A stretch of 64,000 bases of DNA from the NCBI GenBank assembly GCA_028284485.1, contig JANQRQ010000321.1, forward strand, positions 45,176-109,175. Reading direction: 5' to 3'. The position numbers and the translations under genes are program-made. The notes under the pieces were generated by a model that saw only the letters and a program-made list of their open reading frames with translations, was not told the DNA's origin and did not search any database. How positions within the stretch are numbered: position 1 is the first letter of the stretch; every line of letters starts with the position of its first letter. Below are positions 1-9,197 of the stretch, piece after piece. The stretch is from Planctomycetaceae bacterium (GTDB taxonomy: Bacteria; Planctomycetota; Planctomycetia; Planctomycetales; Planctomycetaceae).

Positions 1-655
1 TTTTCTGATCGAGCCTGCCAACGCGCCTCTGTAGTCGGTGTGCATCGTCCAAGACAAGGTCGACAACTGAACGATCGGAAAGCCCCGATTTACCAACGCG
101 AAACATGCGGTCGAATACAACCCGCGGCTCAATATCACGAGGTGCCGGAGTTCGAGAGTCGACCCACGAAAGTGTGTTTCGCGGCAAACTACTGCTGAAA
201 AAACCTTCACCTCGAGTGGAAAGTTCTAGCGAAGGCAAGAGCGTATCGTCACGGAAATGCGCGGCTGCGATTTGATCGACAGACGTTCCGCCGGCGTCGA
301 TGCGTTCTCGATTGAAACCCCCTCCGGTCAGCCAGGTCGCGGTACCGGCACTGTGCCCGTTGCCACGGGGCGTCCACATACTACGAAAGATCGTGATATC
401 TTTCGCGAATGGTTGAAGCGAACCCATCCACGGATTCAATGAGACAATTTTCCCGTTCTGATCGACCTGTTTCGGCTGCCACGCCCCTTCCGCCACGCCG
501 TTGGGAATATAGAGGTAAGCCAACCGCGTCGTCGGCTCGACGCGAACGGCCGCGCGGACTGTCGGACCAAGCATGACGTCCAGTAGCGGCAAGGAGACCG
601 CAGCCCCTAATCCACGAAGCATCGATCGCCGCGAAAGGTACCAATTGCCAGGCAT
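1..655 (-). CDS. DUF1552 family secreted protein (partial, C-terminus beyond the left edge)
   Basis: The reading frame opens at an ATG at 655 and stays open to the left edge, giving about 218 N-terminal residues. The N-terminus reads MPGNWYLSRRSMLRGLGAA, a Tat-like twin-arginine export signal, followed by LAYLYIPNGVAEGAW, which is characteristic of the planctomycete DUF1552 family. Members are exported proteins of unknown biochemical function, almost always encoded next to a DUF1587/1592/1588/1585 cytochrome-like protein. That is the case here: the upstream gene stops at 658, two bases before this start, so the two are surely cotranscribed and probably translationally coupled. Family assignment is from memory of the motif; function is unknown. 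Confidence 0.85.
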   Translation of the reverse strand, partial: MPGNWYLSRRSMLRGLGAAVSLPLLDVMLGPTVRAAVRVEPTTRLAYLYIPNGVAEGAWQPKQVDQNGKIVSLNPWMGSLQPFAKDITIFRSMWTPRGNGHSAGTATWLTGGGFNRERIDAGGTSVDQIAAAHFRDDTLLPSLELSTRGEGFFSSSLPRNTLSWVDSRTPAPRDIEPRVVFDRMFRVGKSGLSDRSVVDLVLDDAHRLQRRVGRLDQK

Positions 656-657
656 AC

Positions 658-3207
658 CTACTCCTTCGGGATTTGCTTCTTGAGAAAAGGCTCGCTGGAA
701 ACAATGGCGTAAATCAACGAACGAAACCGCCGCCCATCCTTCTCCACAACAGCGATGATTTCGCGAACGGCCGCTTCATCATAGTACTCGAGTTGGCGGC
801 CGAGTGCATACGCCAACATTTTGCGTGTCACTTGCGACACAAGATCGTCGCGGCGTTCTTCAATGAGGGCAGTCTGCAATCCGGATAGACCGGCAAAACT
901 ACGGCCACTGGGAAGCTTTGCCGCGACATCGACCTGCCGACCGCGACGCTGTGGCTGGTAGCGACCGAACCAATCGAATCGTTCGAGCGCGAAACCAAGC
1001 GGGTCGATTTGACTGTGACAGGCCGAGCAGTTCGGATTACTACGGTGAATCTCCAACTTCTGCCTTTGTGTTAATCTTCGACGTTCGGCAATGCGGTCGT
1101 CAAACTCGCTGACGTTGGGAGGTGGTGGCGGCGGTGGAGTTCCTAACAGCTCACTCAAAATCCAATCACCACGTTTCACCGGGCTGGTCCGGCCGGGAAA
1201 AGACGTGACCGCCAGGATACTTCCGTGCGATAGAATTCCGCTACGTTCGTTGTTCGCCAACGAAACACGCCGCATCTCGCGTCCGGTGATGCCGTCGAAC
1301 CGATAGTGTGTCGCTAATTCTTCGTTGACAAACGTAAAGTCGGCATCGAGTAATCGTTCGATCGGTTCGTTTTGAGTGACAAGTGTGCTGAAGAACAATG
1401 CGGACTCATTTTGCATCGCCTCGATCAACGAATCGGTGGCCCATGGATTATCAATGGGATCCGGCTTAAGGCGACTAAGATGCTGGAATCCGAGCCACTG
1501 GGCTGCAAACAAGCTCCCCAATGTACGAGCTTTTCGGTCATCCAGCATGCGATCAACCTGTGCCCGCAAGGTCTCAGGATCGTGAAGAGTCCCCTGCGCT
1601 GCGAATTCAAAAAGCTCATCGTCTGGCATCGAAGCCCAGAGAAAATAAGATAAGCGACTGGCCAGTTCCCAATCGGAGACAGGAAACGATTCCCCAGGCA
1701 TTCCTTCTGCTTTTTCAGTGCGAATCAAGAAGCTCGGCGAAATCAACACCATTTCAGCAATTCGACCAAATGCCTGATACGGTTTGTCACCCGCAGCAAT
1801 AAACTGCTCGTACTGGTCGAGCAGCACCTTCACTTCTTCGGCTTCAACAGGCCTGCGAAACGCGCGTGAAGCAAACCGTGGAATCGCGTTGCGTGGAGCC
1901 TTGGCCGCGAAAACACTGTCGGAAACATGCTGAGGAATCGATTCGTCCGTTTCCTCCGAAAAGACTTGGCGTACAACTTCATCTGCCGCCCCGATGTAAC
2001 GTTCCATTAAAACCGGTTGCAGAAAAAGGCTATTTGCGCTGTTTTCGAACCCGCTGGTGGCCGTCAGATCTTTGGGGAATCGGTCAGCCGGCCGAATGTC
2101 CGTGCCGAACAAATCCCGAATCGTGTTGTTGTATTCGGCGTGAGTCAAACGGCGAGCCGGCTCGTATCCCGGTTGCCGCACCGTGTCGTAATCGAAGTTG
2201 TCGATCGCATTTGTGAGCCATGCGAAGAGTAATCGGCGATTCGGCTCGGACGGTTGCTCGGCATCACGAGGCGGCATGGAACGCACCTGCAGTTGAGCCA
2301 TAACATTCTTCCAATGGCTTCGATTGACAACCAAGGGTTGTTGCCGAATCAGCAATTCGAGATCGAGGTCGCCGGATGCAATCTGAGAATCGTGGCATTC
2401 GAAGCAATTGGCTTTGAGCAGTGGAATGATACTTCGAGACCACGAGGCGTTTGCTGCGGCTGCGATTTCCTCCGCGTCGAGTTGGATCGGACCGGGCCCT
2501 TCTTCGACAGATTCGCCCTGCTCGAGTGAATCGTCACCTCCTAGAATTCGAATTTCCGCCTCAAGTTCGCGAATCGCTTCAGTTTGGTTTTCCTCGCGAG
2601 CCCAATGCAACTCCTCACGCAGCCGGATCAAATCGATTCGCAGTTCGAAATCTTCCTCGAATGCTTCGATTCGTTCTTCCAATTCTTCAAACGACTCTTC
2701 GGTGTCCGTTTCAGATTGAGCGCGCACTTTTGCAATGCGTGTCAGAATCTCCTGCGAACGACGCTCGTGTAGGGTTTGAAGAATTGTTGCTTCTCGCGAC
2801 AGTTGCCCCAAATCGTCTTCACGGAGTTGATTGATCAATTCGGCAATTTCCGTCTTCTGATTTACAAACCGCAATGAGAGAAAAACTTCCTCCAAGCGTA
2901 ACTCTTCCAATCGCAGGCGCTGCTCCAAGCGATCGATTTCGCTGTCGTTGCCGTCGTCTTCCGCTGCCTCAAGACGCACTTCGATTTCAATCACAGATTG
3001 GCGAATTGTCCGAGCCAGTCGTAGCAATTCCAGGCGTTTTTCGACCGCTTGAACCTTCTGCGACAGCTGCTTCTTTTCACGCTCGTTGTCTTCGATACGC
3101 TCCTCAATTTCGCGCAACTCCTCATCACCGCGCGTATCGACTGATGCGAAGAGTACGGCGAATAGTCCCAGAACAACGGCAGCTTTAGTGTATCGATGAA
3201 TTGGCAT
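658..3207 (-). CDS. Secreted DUF1587/DUF1592/DUF1588/DUF1585 cytochrome-like protein
   Basis: This is an 849-residue exported protein. It has a signal peptide (residues 1-27), a long Glu/Arg-rich coiled coil (about 28-230), and a first CxxCH heme-type site (NCFECH, about residue 266). DUF1587 follows (RRLTHAEYNNTIRDLFG), then the DUF1592 and DUF1588 regions (RSGILSHGSILAVTSFPGRT and a run of seven prolines), a second CxxCH (CSACH, about 728), and a C-terminal DUF1585 (QVTRKMLAYALGRQLEYYD). The architecture is typical of planctomycete surface or periplasmic cytochrome-like proteins, proposed to be redox-active; no substrate is known. The coiled-coil insertion before the first heme motif is long. 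It is the first gene of a two-gene operon with DUF1552. No clear Shine-Dalgarno precedes the ATG; the start is chosen for its signal peptide. Confidence 0.9.
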   Translation of the reverse strand: MPIHRYTKAAVVLGLFAVLFASVDTRGDEELREIEERIEDNEREKKQLSQKVQAVEKRLELLRLARTIRQSVIEIEVRLEAAEDDGNDSEIDRLEQRLRLEELRLEEVFLSLRFVNQKTEIAELINQLREDDLGQLSREATILQTLHERRSQEILTRIAKVRAQSETDTEESFEELEERIEAFEEDFELRIDLIRLREELHWAREENQTEAIRELEAEIRILGGDDSLEQGESVEEGPGPIQLDAEEIAAAANASWSRSIIPLLKANCFECHDSQIASGDLDLELLIRQQPLVVNRSHWKNVMAQLQVRSMPPRDAEQPSEPNRRLLFAWLTNAIDNFDYDTVRQPGYEPARRLTHAEYNNTIRDLFGTDIRPADRFPKDLTATSGFENSANSLFLQPVLMERYIGAADEVVRQVFSEETDESIPQHVSDSVFAAKAPRNAIPRFASRAFRRPVEAEEVKVLLDQYEQFIAAGDKPYQAFGRIAEMVLISPSFLIRTEKAEGMPGESFPVSDWELASRLSYFLWASMPDDELFEFAAQGTLHDPETLRAQVDRMLDDRKARTLGSLFAAQWLGFQHLSRLKPDPIDNPWATDSLIEAMQNESALFFSTLVTQNEPIERLLDADFTFVNEELATHYRFDGITGREMRRVSLANNERSGILSHGSILAVTSFPGRTSPVKRGDWILSELLGTPPPPPPPNVSEFDDRIAERRRLTQRQKLEIHRSNPNCSACHSQIDPLGFALERFDWFGRYQPQRRGRQVDVAAKLPSGRSFAGLSGLQTALIEERRDDLVSQVTRKMLAYALGRQLEYYDEAAVREIIAVVEKDGRRFRSLIYAIVSSEPFLKKQIPKE

Positions 3208-3357
3208 GACTCAGCGTCGATTGTAAGCGATAATTGCGGGGACGCGAAACCTTGTCCCGCCGCCGCGGGTATTTGTAATTGAATATACTGCTATCTTGTC
3301 AGCGCGCCCCTCTGAGATTCTGTCTGCTCAATACTGACCATTCTGTGTGAGGACACC

Positions 3358-4353
3358 ATGAAGTATTTGGTCATTCCGATATGTGCTGCAATCGTTTCAC
3401 TCTCGAGTGCTGGCCAGTCAGCGGATTATGATCCGCTACGTATTTCGACACGGAACAAGATCAAGATTGTGGATTTCGATATCCAAGATTCTAAGCGTGA
3501 ACGGGTGATCCCGATTCGAGTTTATTTGCCGAATTCAAATGAGCCTGCAGCAGTTGTCCTGTTCAGCCACGGATTAGGAGGCTCACGGAACGGCAACAAA
3601 TACCTGGGAGACCATTGGGCTGGGCGCGGATACGTGGTTGTGTTTCCACAACATCATGGCAGCGATGATGCTGTTTGGAAAGACGCCAAACCGTTGCAAC
3701 GATTTGGTGCACTCAAGAAAGCAGCGTCTTTGACGAATACGCTCGACCGCTACAAAGACATACCAGCAGTTCTCGATCAGTTAAATCGCTGGAATCGAGA
3801 TGCTGGACATGCATTATTTCGACGGATTGATATTTCCAAAGTGGGCATGTCGGGACACTCCTACGGGGCAATAACAACGCAAGGTGTCAGCGGACAATCG
3901 GCCGGACGTTTGGGCGCACGATATACTGACAAACGGATTGACGCAGCTCTGGCGATGAGTCCCAGTCCACCGCGTCTGGGTGACCCGAAACAGGCCTTTG
4001 GTAGTGTCACGATTCCTTGGATGTTGATGACGGGGACAAAGGATACATCACCAATCACCACCACAACTGTTGACCAGCGTATGTCGGTCTACTCGCATCT
4101 ACCAGATAGCATCAACCGGTACCAACTCGTACTGCATGATGCGCATCACTCGGCCTTCTCCGACGCCCAGTTGCGCACAAGACGGGAACAACGCAATCCC
4201 AATCACCACCGTGCAATTTTGGCTCTTTCCACCGCATTTTGGGATGCGCACCTGTTAGGCGATTCCGAAGCGCAGGAATGGCTGCAAGGTGCGGGCGCGA
4301 GAGGCGCGCTCGAGGCAAAAGATGGCTGGCAAATGCATGCTCCACAAAAGTAG
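3358..4353 (+). CDS. Secreted alpha/beta hydrolase (PAF-acetylhydrolase/dienelactone-hydrolase-like)
   Basis: A 331-residue protein with a signal peptide ending near residue 21 (SSAGQSADYD). The alpha/beta-hydrolase features are in order: an oxyanion-side VVLFSHGLGGSRNG, the nucleophile elbow MSGHSYGA with predicted catalytic Ser168, an Asp in the strand MLMTGTKDTS (about 226), and His in LHDAHHSAFSD (about 262). This resembles secreted lipase/esterase-like proteins of the platelet-activating-factor acetylhydrolase group, acting on ester substrates outside the cytoplasm; the actual substrate cannot be read. GAGGA lies 5-9 bases before the ATG. It is divergent from the DUF1592 gene across 150 bp containing an AT-rich stretch (around 3275-3300) that could hold promoters. 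It looks monocistronic. Confidence 0.85.
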   Translation: MKYLVIPICAAIVSLSSAGQSADYDPLRISTRNKIKIVDFDIQDSKRERVIPIRVYLPNSNEPAAVVLFSHGLGGSRNGNKYLGDHWAGRGYVVVFPQHHGSDDAVWKDAKPLQRFGALKKAASLTNTLDRYKDIPAVLDQLNRWNRDAGHALFRRIDISKVGMSGHSYGAITTQGVSGQSAGRLGARYTDKRIDAALAMSPSPPRLGDPKQAFGSVTIPWMLMTGTKDTSPITTTTVDQRMSVYSHLPDSINRYQLVLHDAHHSAFSDAQLRTRREQRNPNHHRAILALSTAFWDAHLLGDSEAQEWLQGAGARGALEAKDGWQMHAPQK

Positions 4354-4504
4354 TACGGCGACTCCGGGTTTGGACTACGTCGTCTATTACCTATGACATA
4401 GGCGGCATTCTCAGATACCATGGGGCGATCGCCACTCTGTGACGTGCGATATGGCGATAACAGTCCAGTGCTGCGTCCAGCCATGAATACGGGACTTTAA
4501 AGTC

Positions 4505-7369
4505 GTGCAACTGATTGATCTGAAGAAGCCAAAATGTCTCACCGACCGATATCTCAAGTGCCATTTTCGTTTGAAGCGCGAAATTGGCGCAGAGCGAAAG
4601 CACACGTTGGTATACACGTGCAAGTCGGCGTGGACTGCGTTGTTTCAGAACCTTCGTCGCGGAGAGCCTTGGGGCGACCTCATCATTTGGCAAATTAGCC
4701 ATCCCGTGGTTGTTCGTCCCGCATCATCGGCGGTCGACGAATCGAACGCCAAATTTCAACGTCCGCATCACTACTATTTTGAAGACCGCGATTACCTAAA
4801 GGATTTGAAACAGATCAGCAAACTGACTGATCCGCATCAAGCCGAGGCTGCCCGGGTCGCCCTGACCGACGAGTTCAATGAATGCTTATCCACTGCCATT
4901 TTGAAGGCGTTCGAAGCCAAGGAAATCCAACGCCGATACGAAGAATACAATCCAGAAGGACGTCCCTTCAGCATTCTGGTAACCGAAGAAGACCATGGTT
5001 TGCATGCGAGCGACTTCACCTTACTTTGGAAAAACCGTAAAGGATTGAATGACAAGCAACTGCAGAAAGCGGTAAAGTCAGCCAAGGGAAAGCCGCTGCC
5101 GACTGAGGAGCGAGAGCTCTCAGGGCTGGAACAAGGTCGAGCGAAATGGAAGGCGACGAAACAGCGAGAGAGCAAGGAGCGACAAAAGTTGCTGGCGAAA
5201 AAGAAACGAATGGAAAACGAGGAGCGAGAGCGCAAGTCCAAACTGAACATCCCGGCGAACGCCCAGCGTTTAGAGCCAAACATTCGGTTTCGATCTGGGA
5301 CGATCTTCGCTCGATGCAAGAAGGCCTGGTTGCAACTATTCGAAATTCTGTACGAATACAGCGTCGATGCAGAATCGATCGATATCGCGTTGTGGGAAAC
5401 AGACGCAGACGGGACGACCGTCCGATTGACGCCACGCTCGTCTAACGTCGACGAATCCGGCTCGCAACCGGACAAATCGTTTCACATCTGCTTTTCGATC
5501 GACGGGTTAGCAGAAGAACTTAAGCGCACAAAAGGGGGTCGCCAGCCAGATATACGCCGTGAATTCACTAGGTGGGTAAATACCGCAATCGTCGATGCGT
5601 TTCAATCTGAGCCGGTCCAAGTCGAATACTCTTGGTTCAACGAAGACGGAAAGCCGTTTTCCATTCTTTCCACACCGGACGATCAGGGATTAAATCGTGG
5701 AAGGTTAGAACTGCTCCTTGGCGAAAACGGAGGCTTGGACGCTAAGCAAGTGAAGGACAAGCAGCGCCACCTGGGTAAGGGAGAAGCGTACAAGGCACCA
5801 AGCAAGAGGTCGCGCTCGGTCGTAAACTACGGCAGCAAAGCAAGCGGCACAAAGTCTGCTAATCGGAAGCTACAACGAAGCAAAAAGCCCAACACAACGG
5901 CTGCCGGCTGGCGGCGCTTCTACTTTGATGATGGTAAGACCCGCCAGTTCTGGTATATCGAACGGAAGGGAAGCAAGCGGACGATACTTTCAGGCGCCCT
6001 CGGGTCTGAGGGGAAATTGCAAAATAAGTCGTTCGCATCAGCGACGGCTGCGAAATCTGATGTCGACAAACTGATTACGCTGAAACAAGAACAAGGCTAC
6101 ATCGAATATGCACCTGAAGACATCTCTTACCGTCGCAAGAATCGATGCGAATTGAAGCGAGTCGTCCGACCGGGCCTGGAGCGATTCGAAAAGGAACGCG
6201 GCCTCAAGATTCCAGAAGAGTTTCGTCGGTACATTCTGGCGGTCAATGGGGGCGACCCGAATCCCAACTCTGTCACACTCCCGGGGCACCCGGAACTCGG
6301 TACAGTCGAGATCGGCTACATCCTCGGATTTGGTGCGGGGCAACCGGTCTACGAAATCCCGTACATGTCAGCGCTGGTACGATTGCCGCCCGGTCATGTT
6401 CTTGTGGCAAGCGGTGAATTCAGTTTTTCGGTTGATCAATCTGGTGCGATCCATTTTTGGGACGATGATCAACTCGATGAAAGCGATCGCGATGATGACA
6501 ACGTGTTCCACTACGATCGGATTGAAAGCTTCATCGTAGCGGCGTCGTTCGATGAGTTTTTGACACGACTCGCCAAGTTTCCGAACGACACAAATTTTGC
6601 AGCCAAGCCGCAACGCAAAAAGAAGCCCGCAAAAACGGCTACCGAACAGCAGGCTGCTGTGCAGCAAAAGGCGGCAGAATCTCCACTCCGCCGCTTTTTT
6701 GTGGATGATGGAAATTCCCGAAAGTTTTGGCACATTCACACAAAAGGGAATTCACAAACAACGCGATACGGACGGTTAGGTGCCACCGGCAGCGAATCAA
6801 CAAAATCTTTCGATTCAGCAGACAAGGCAAAAGCGAGTACCGAGAAACTGATAGGGCAGAAACTAAAGAAGGGTTATAGCGAGGTTTTGCCCGACTTGCT
6901 CACGATCAGCAAGCCAAGAAAGTGGCAAGCGGCGTCGGCGGCCGATATCAAGAAATTGGAGAAGGAAATCGGCACGACCTTGCCGGATGAATATCGGCGG
7001 TTTCTTAAGACGATAAACGGCGGCGAACTAAATCCTGGATTTGTTGAGATTCCCGGCGTTCCGCGTATCGCGAATGTTTCTGTCGATGTCTTTTACGGTT
7101 TGTATCCGGATCAACACAATAGATACAGCCTATGGTGGAGCATCCAATCGCACAGCAGTGTGTTACCAGCAAACCACCTGCCAATTGCGTCAGGGGCCGA
7201 CGTCTTCACGCTATCTCTGACGAAGAAACGAGGATGCATCTTTTTTTGGGATCATGAATCGAGCCTCATCGACGATGAGGAAAGGTTCATGGAATCTGCG
7301 GGCCATTTGCTCGCCCATTCATTCGACGAGTTTTTGACGCGGATTGCGTTGTTCAGCAGTGCGTATTAG
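4505..7369 (+). CDS. Large protein of duplicated modules: two unknown repeats, then two WGR-SUKH (SMI1/KNR4) pairs
   Basis: A 954-residue soluble protein without a signal peptide; the frame begins at GTG (4505), an uncertain start. The first half holds two copies of an unrecognised module of about 170 residues (about 25-200 and 255-430), aligned by RKHTLVYTCKSAW against RSGTIFARCKKAW and by RPFSILVTEEDHGL against KPFSILSTPDDQGL, with a charged Lys/Arg/Glu linker between. The second half has WGR-like domain 1 (about 468-534), SUKH domain 1 (about 555-693; LERFEKERGLKIPEEFRRYI, NGGDPNP), WGR-like domain 2 (about 728-795) and SUKH domain 2 (about 814-954; IKKLEKEIGTTLPDEYRRFL, NGGELNP). The signature Trp-Gly-Arg is YGR in copy 2 and SGA in copy 1. 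WGR domains are nucleic-acid-associated; SUKH domains occur in toxin-immunity and regulatory proteins. Function unknown. Confidence 0.8.
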   Translation: MQLIDLKKPKCLTDRYLKCHFRLKREIGAERKHTLVYTCKSAWTALFQNLRRGEPWGDLIIWQISHPVVVRPASSAVDESNAKFQRPHHYYFEDRDYLKDLKQISKLTDPHQAEAARVALTDEFNECLSTAILKAFEAKEIQRRYEEYNPEGRPFSILVTEEDHGLHASDFTLLWKNRKGLNDKQLQKAVKSAKGKPLPTEERELSGLEQGRAKWKATKQRESKERQKLLAKKKRMENEERERKSKLNIPANAQRLEPNIRFRSGTIFARCKKAWLQLFEILYEYSVDAESIDIALWETDADGTTVRLTPRSSNVDESGSQPDKSFHICFSIDGLAEELKRTKGGRQPDIRREFTRWVNTAIVDAFQSEPVQVEYSWFNEDGKPFSILSTPDDQGLNRGRLELLLGENGGLDAKQVKDKQRHLGKGEAYKAPSKRSRSVVNYGSKASGTKSANRKLQRSKKPNTTAAGWRRFYFDDGKTRQFWYIERKGSKRTILSGALGSEGKLQNKSFASATAAKSDVDKLITLKQEQGYIEYAPEDISYRRKNRCELKRVVRPGLERFEKERGLKIPEEFRRYILAVNGGDPNPNSVTLPGHPELGTVEIGYILGFGAGQPVYEIPYMSALVRLPPGHVLVASGEFSFSVDQSGAIHFWDDDQLDESDRDDDNVFHYDRIESFIVAASFDEFLTRLAKFPNDTNFAAKPQRKKKPAKTATEQQAAVQQKAAESPLRRFFVDDGNSRKFWHIHTKGNSQTTRYGRLGATGSESTKSFDSADKAKASTEKLIGQKLKKGYSEVLPDLLTISKPRKWQAASAADIKKLEKEIGTTLPDEYRRFLKTINGGELNPGFVEIPGVPRIANVSVDVFYGLYPDQHNRYSLWWSIQSHSSVLPANHLPIASGADVFTLSLTKKRGCIFFWDHESSLIDDEERFMESAGHLLAHSFDEFLTRIALFSSAY

Positions 7370-7452
7370 AGCGTTTTAGAAGACCTGTAACCGTCCTGGC
7401 TCGCGGCCACACGGTATTTGTTGTGTCAAAACCGAATTTCGCGGGCATAGGA
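7367..7452 (+). repeat. Possible degenerate third copy of the stop-codon-anchored repeat
   Basis: Starting at the TAG stop of the preceding gene, the sequence TAGAGCGTTTTAG, then CCTGGCTCGCGG and later CAAAACCG..TTTCGCGG, recalls in order and spacing the 105-bp elements at 55819-55923 and 59516-59620. Similarity is patchy and needs small gaps, so this may be chance. It is listed because the position relative to the stop codon is identical. Confidence 0.3.
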
Positions 7453-7453
7453 A

Positions 7454-7468
7454 AGAGCAACCTGCTCT
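7454..7468. terminator. Small hairpin between convergent genes
   Basis: AGAGCA-ACC-TGCTCT forms a perfect 6-bp stem with a 3-base loop in the 172-bp gap between two convergent genes. There is no T-tract, so it is only a weak candidate bidirectional terminator. Confidence 0.25.
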
Positions 7469-7541
7469 AGGAAGTGGGTATCGACGGCCACGTTTACCGG
7501 TTTATCCTTTTCAACTCTATCGACTTGCACGCTGCAGTCGA

Positions 7542-8963
7542 TCAGTGTTTTGCAGGCGGGCGAAATCGGTGTTCACCCTGTCGAGCTGCCTGATGCGTCT
7601 CCGCGGTATCTTGCTCGATTCCCGGGTCGCCTTGCGATTTCAACCAGCGATCCAATTCGTCGCTCAATTCTTGTTTGATAGACTGCAAGTTGTCATTGCT
7701 GACGAGATTCTCCAACTCGTAAGGATCACTGGCGGTATGGTACAGCGCCTCGGGTGGACGATGCATATATCGCTCGACCAAGTTGTAGGTGCGTGGCGTG
7801 TTCCAGGAGGCCCAAATCCAGGTTTGCCAATACGGATTGTTAAGCAAACCATCGCCTTGAACTCCCATTAAGTGCTTTTCGATATAGAGGTCGTCGGACT
7901 TCAAATTGCGTAGGTAGCGGTACGTCCCATTGCTGATGCTTCGAACCGGGTAAGGGGGCCCTTCCGGGACGTTGTTGTGCACATTGTAGACATACTCTCG
8001 ATGCGTTTCCGATTCGCCACGCAAGACGCTGAGAAAGCTTGTGCCGTCGAAAGCATCGGCGTCGACCCTTGCTCCCGCTGCTTCGATCAATGTCGGAACA
8101 ACGTCGGCATACTGCACGAGGGCATCCGTCCGTTCGCCCTCTGCAACGACGCCCGGCCAGCGCGCAATCAGTGCGGTGTGAACTCCCGTGTCCCAGTTCG
8201 TCCATTTGTTACCGGGAAATTGTGAACCCTGCTCCGATGTGAACAGCACGAGCGTGTCGTCGGCATGTCCGGTTTGCTCCAGTAAATCGAGCAGTTCACC
8301 TACCTGACCATCCATGTAAGTGATTTCGGCCAAATACCGCGAAAATGCATCACGGGTCAGCTTGGTGTCTGCCATGTTTGCCGGTAGCTTGAGCTTGCCC
8401 GGCGGATAGGCCGAAGGATCGCCCATCACCCACGGAACATGCGGCTCGACGAGGGCAACGACAAGACAGAATGGCTCGATACGATTGCGGCTGATGAACG
8501 CTTTTGCGGCCGCCAAATCATGCGTCTGTGTCGGATTTCGAACACAGCTTCGGTCGAAACCCGAAACATCCTCAAAAGGAAATGCCTGCTTTGGTGCCAC
8601 ATGCACTTTTCCAGCCAATCCCACACGATAGCCGAGTAGGCCAAGATGGTGTGGCATACTCTTCGTTTCGGGAAGGCTAGCGGAATGGTTCCAGGCGCAA
8701 CCGTTACTCATAGGGTATAACCCGCTGAAGAGTTCGGCGCGGCAGGGCTGACACATGGCGGAAGCCAAGTACGCACGATTGAAAGTCAATCCTTGGCTGG
8801 CCAAGCGATCCAAATTGGGAGTCTTGGCATTTTGCCCGCCGTACATCGGAAGATCATTATACGTGCAATCATCAGCCATGATGATTAATACATTGGGCCG
8901 AGCGGCCAGGGCCGTGGATAACAGGAGAGGAGCACAAGCGAAAGCCAGAAAAACTCGAATCAT
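7542..8963 (-). CDS. Secreted sulfatase (type I, heparan N-sulfatase-like)
   Basis: A 473-residue protein. The signal peptide MIRVFLAFACAPLLLSTALA leads into RPNVLIIMADD, whose two Asp are the usual Ca2+ ligands. The formylglycine site is CQPCR (Cys71), fitting C-x-P-x-R; the Cys must be oxidised to formylglycine for activity. GKVHVAP replaces the usual GKWH, keeping Lys and His. The late metal-binding motif, usually S-D-N/H-G, is SEQG (FTSEQGSQF), an atypical pair. C-terminal ASDPYELENL is the standard sulfatase ending. It hydrolyses sulfate esters or N-sulfates on glycans outside the cytoplasm; substrate unknown. It diverges from the agarase-like gene starting at 9198. Confidence 0.9.
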   Translation of the reverse strand: MIRVFLAFACAPLLLSTALAARPNVLIIMADDCTYNDLPMYGGQNAKTPNLDRLASQGLTFNRAYLASAMCQPCRAELFSGLYPMSNGCAWNHSASLPETKSMPHHLGLLGYRVGLAGKVHVAPKQAFPFEDVSGFDRSCVRNPTQTHDLAAAKAFISRNRIEPFCLVVALVEPHVPWVMGDPSAYPPGKLKLPANMADTKLTRDAFSRYLAEITYMDGQVGELLDLLEQTGHADDTLVLFTSEQGSQFPGNKWTNWDTGVHTALIARWPGVVAEGERTDALVQYADVVPTLIEAAGARVDADAFDGTSFLSVLRGESETHREYVYNVHNNVPEGPPYPVRSISNGTYRYLRNLKSDDLYIEKHLMGVQGDGLLNNPYWQTWIWASWNTPRTYNLVERYMHRPPEALYHTASDPYELENLVSNDNLQSIKQELSDELDRWLKSQGDPGIEQDTAETHQAARQGEHRFRPPAKH

Positions 8964-9197
8964 GGTTTAGTCCAATAATGAATTGGTCGTGAGTGAAGAA
9001 TCGAGATTTGATTCGACCGAGGGGGAGGGATCCCGCATCAATCAACACTACGAATGATGATATCGTTCGATGTTCGTTTATGAAAACAATTTCATGATGA
9101 ACTTTCGAATCAAGCCATGGGGAATCACTTGGTTAAGGTCACTGCCTGGCGTAAACTGTCGAAAAAGGCCAGCACACTTGCTTAAGGGCATGCCACC

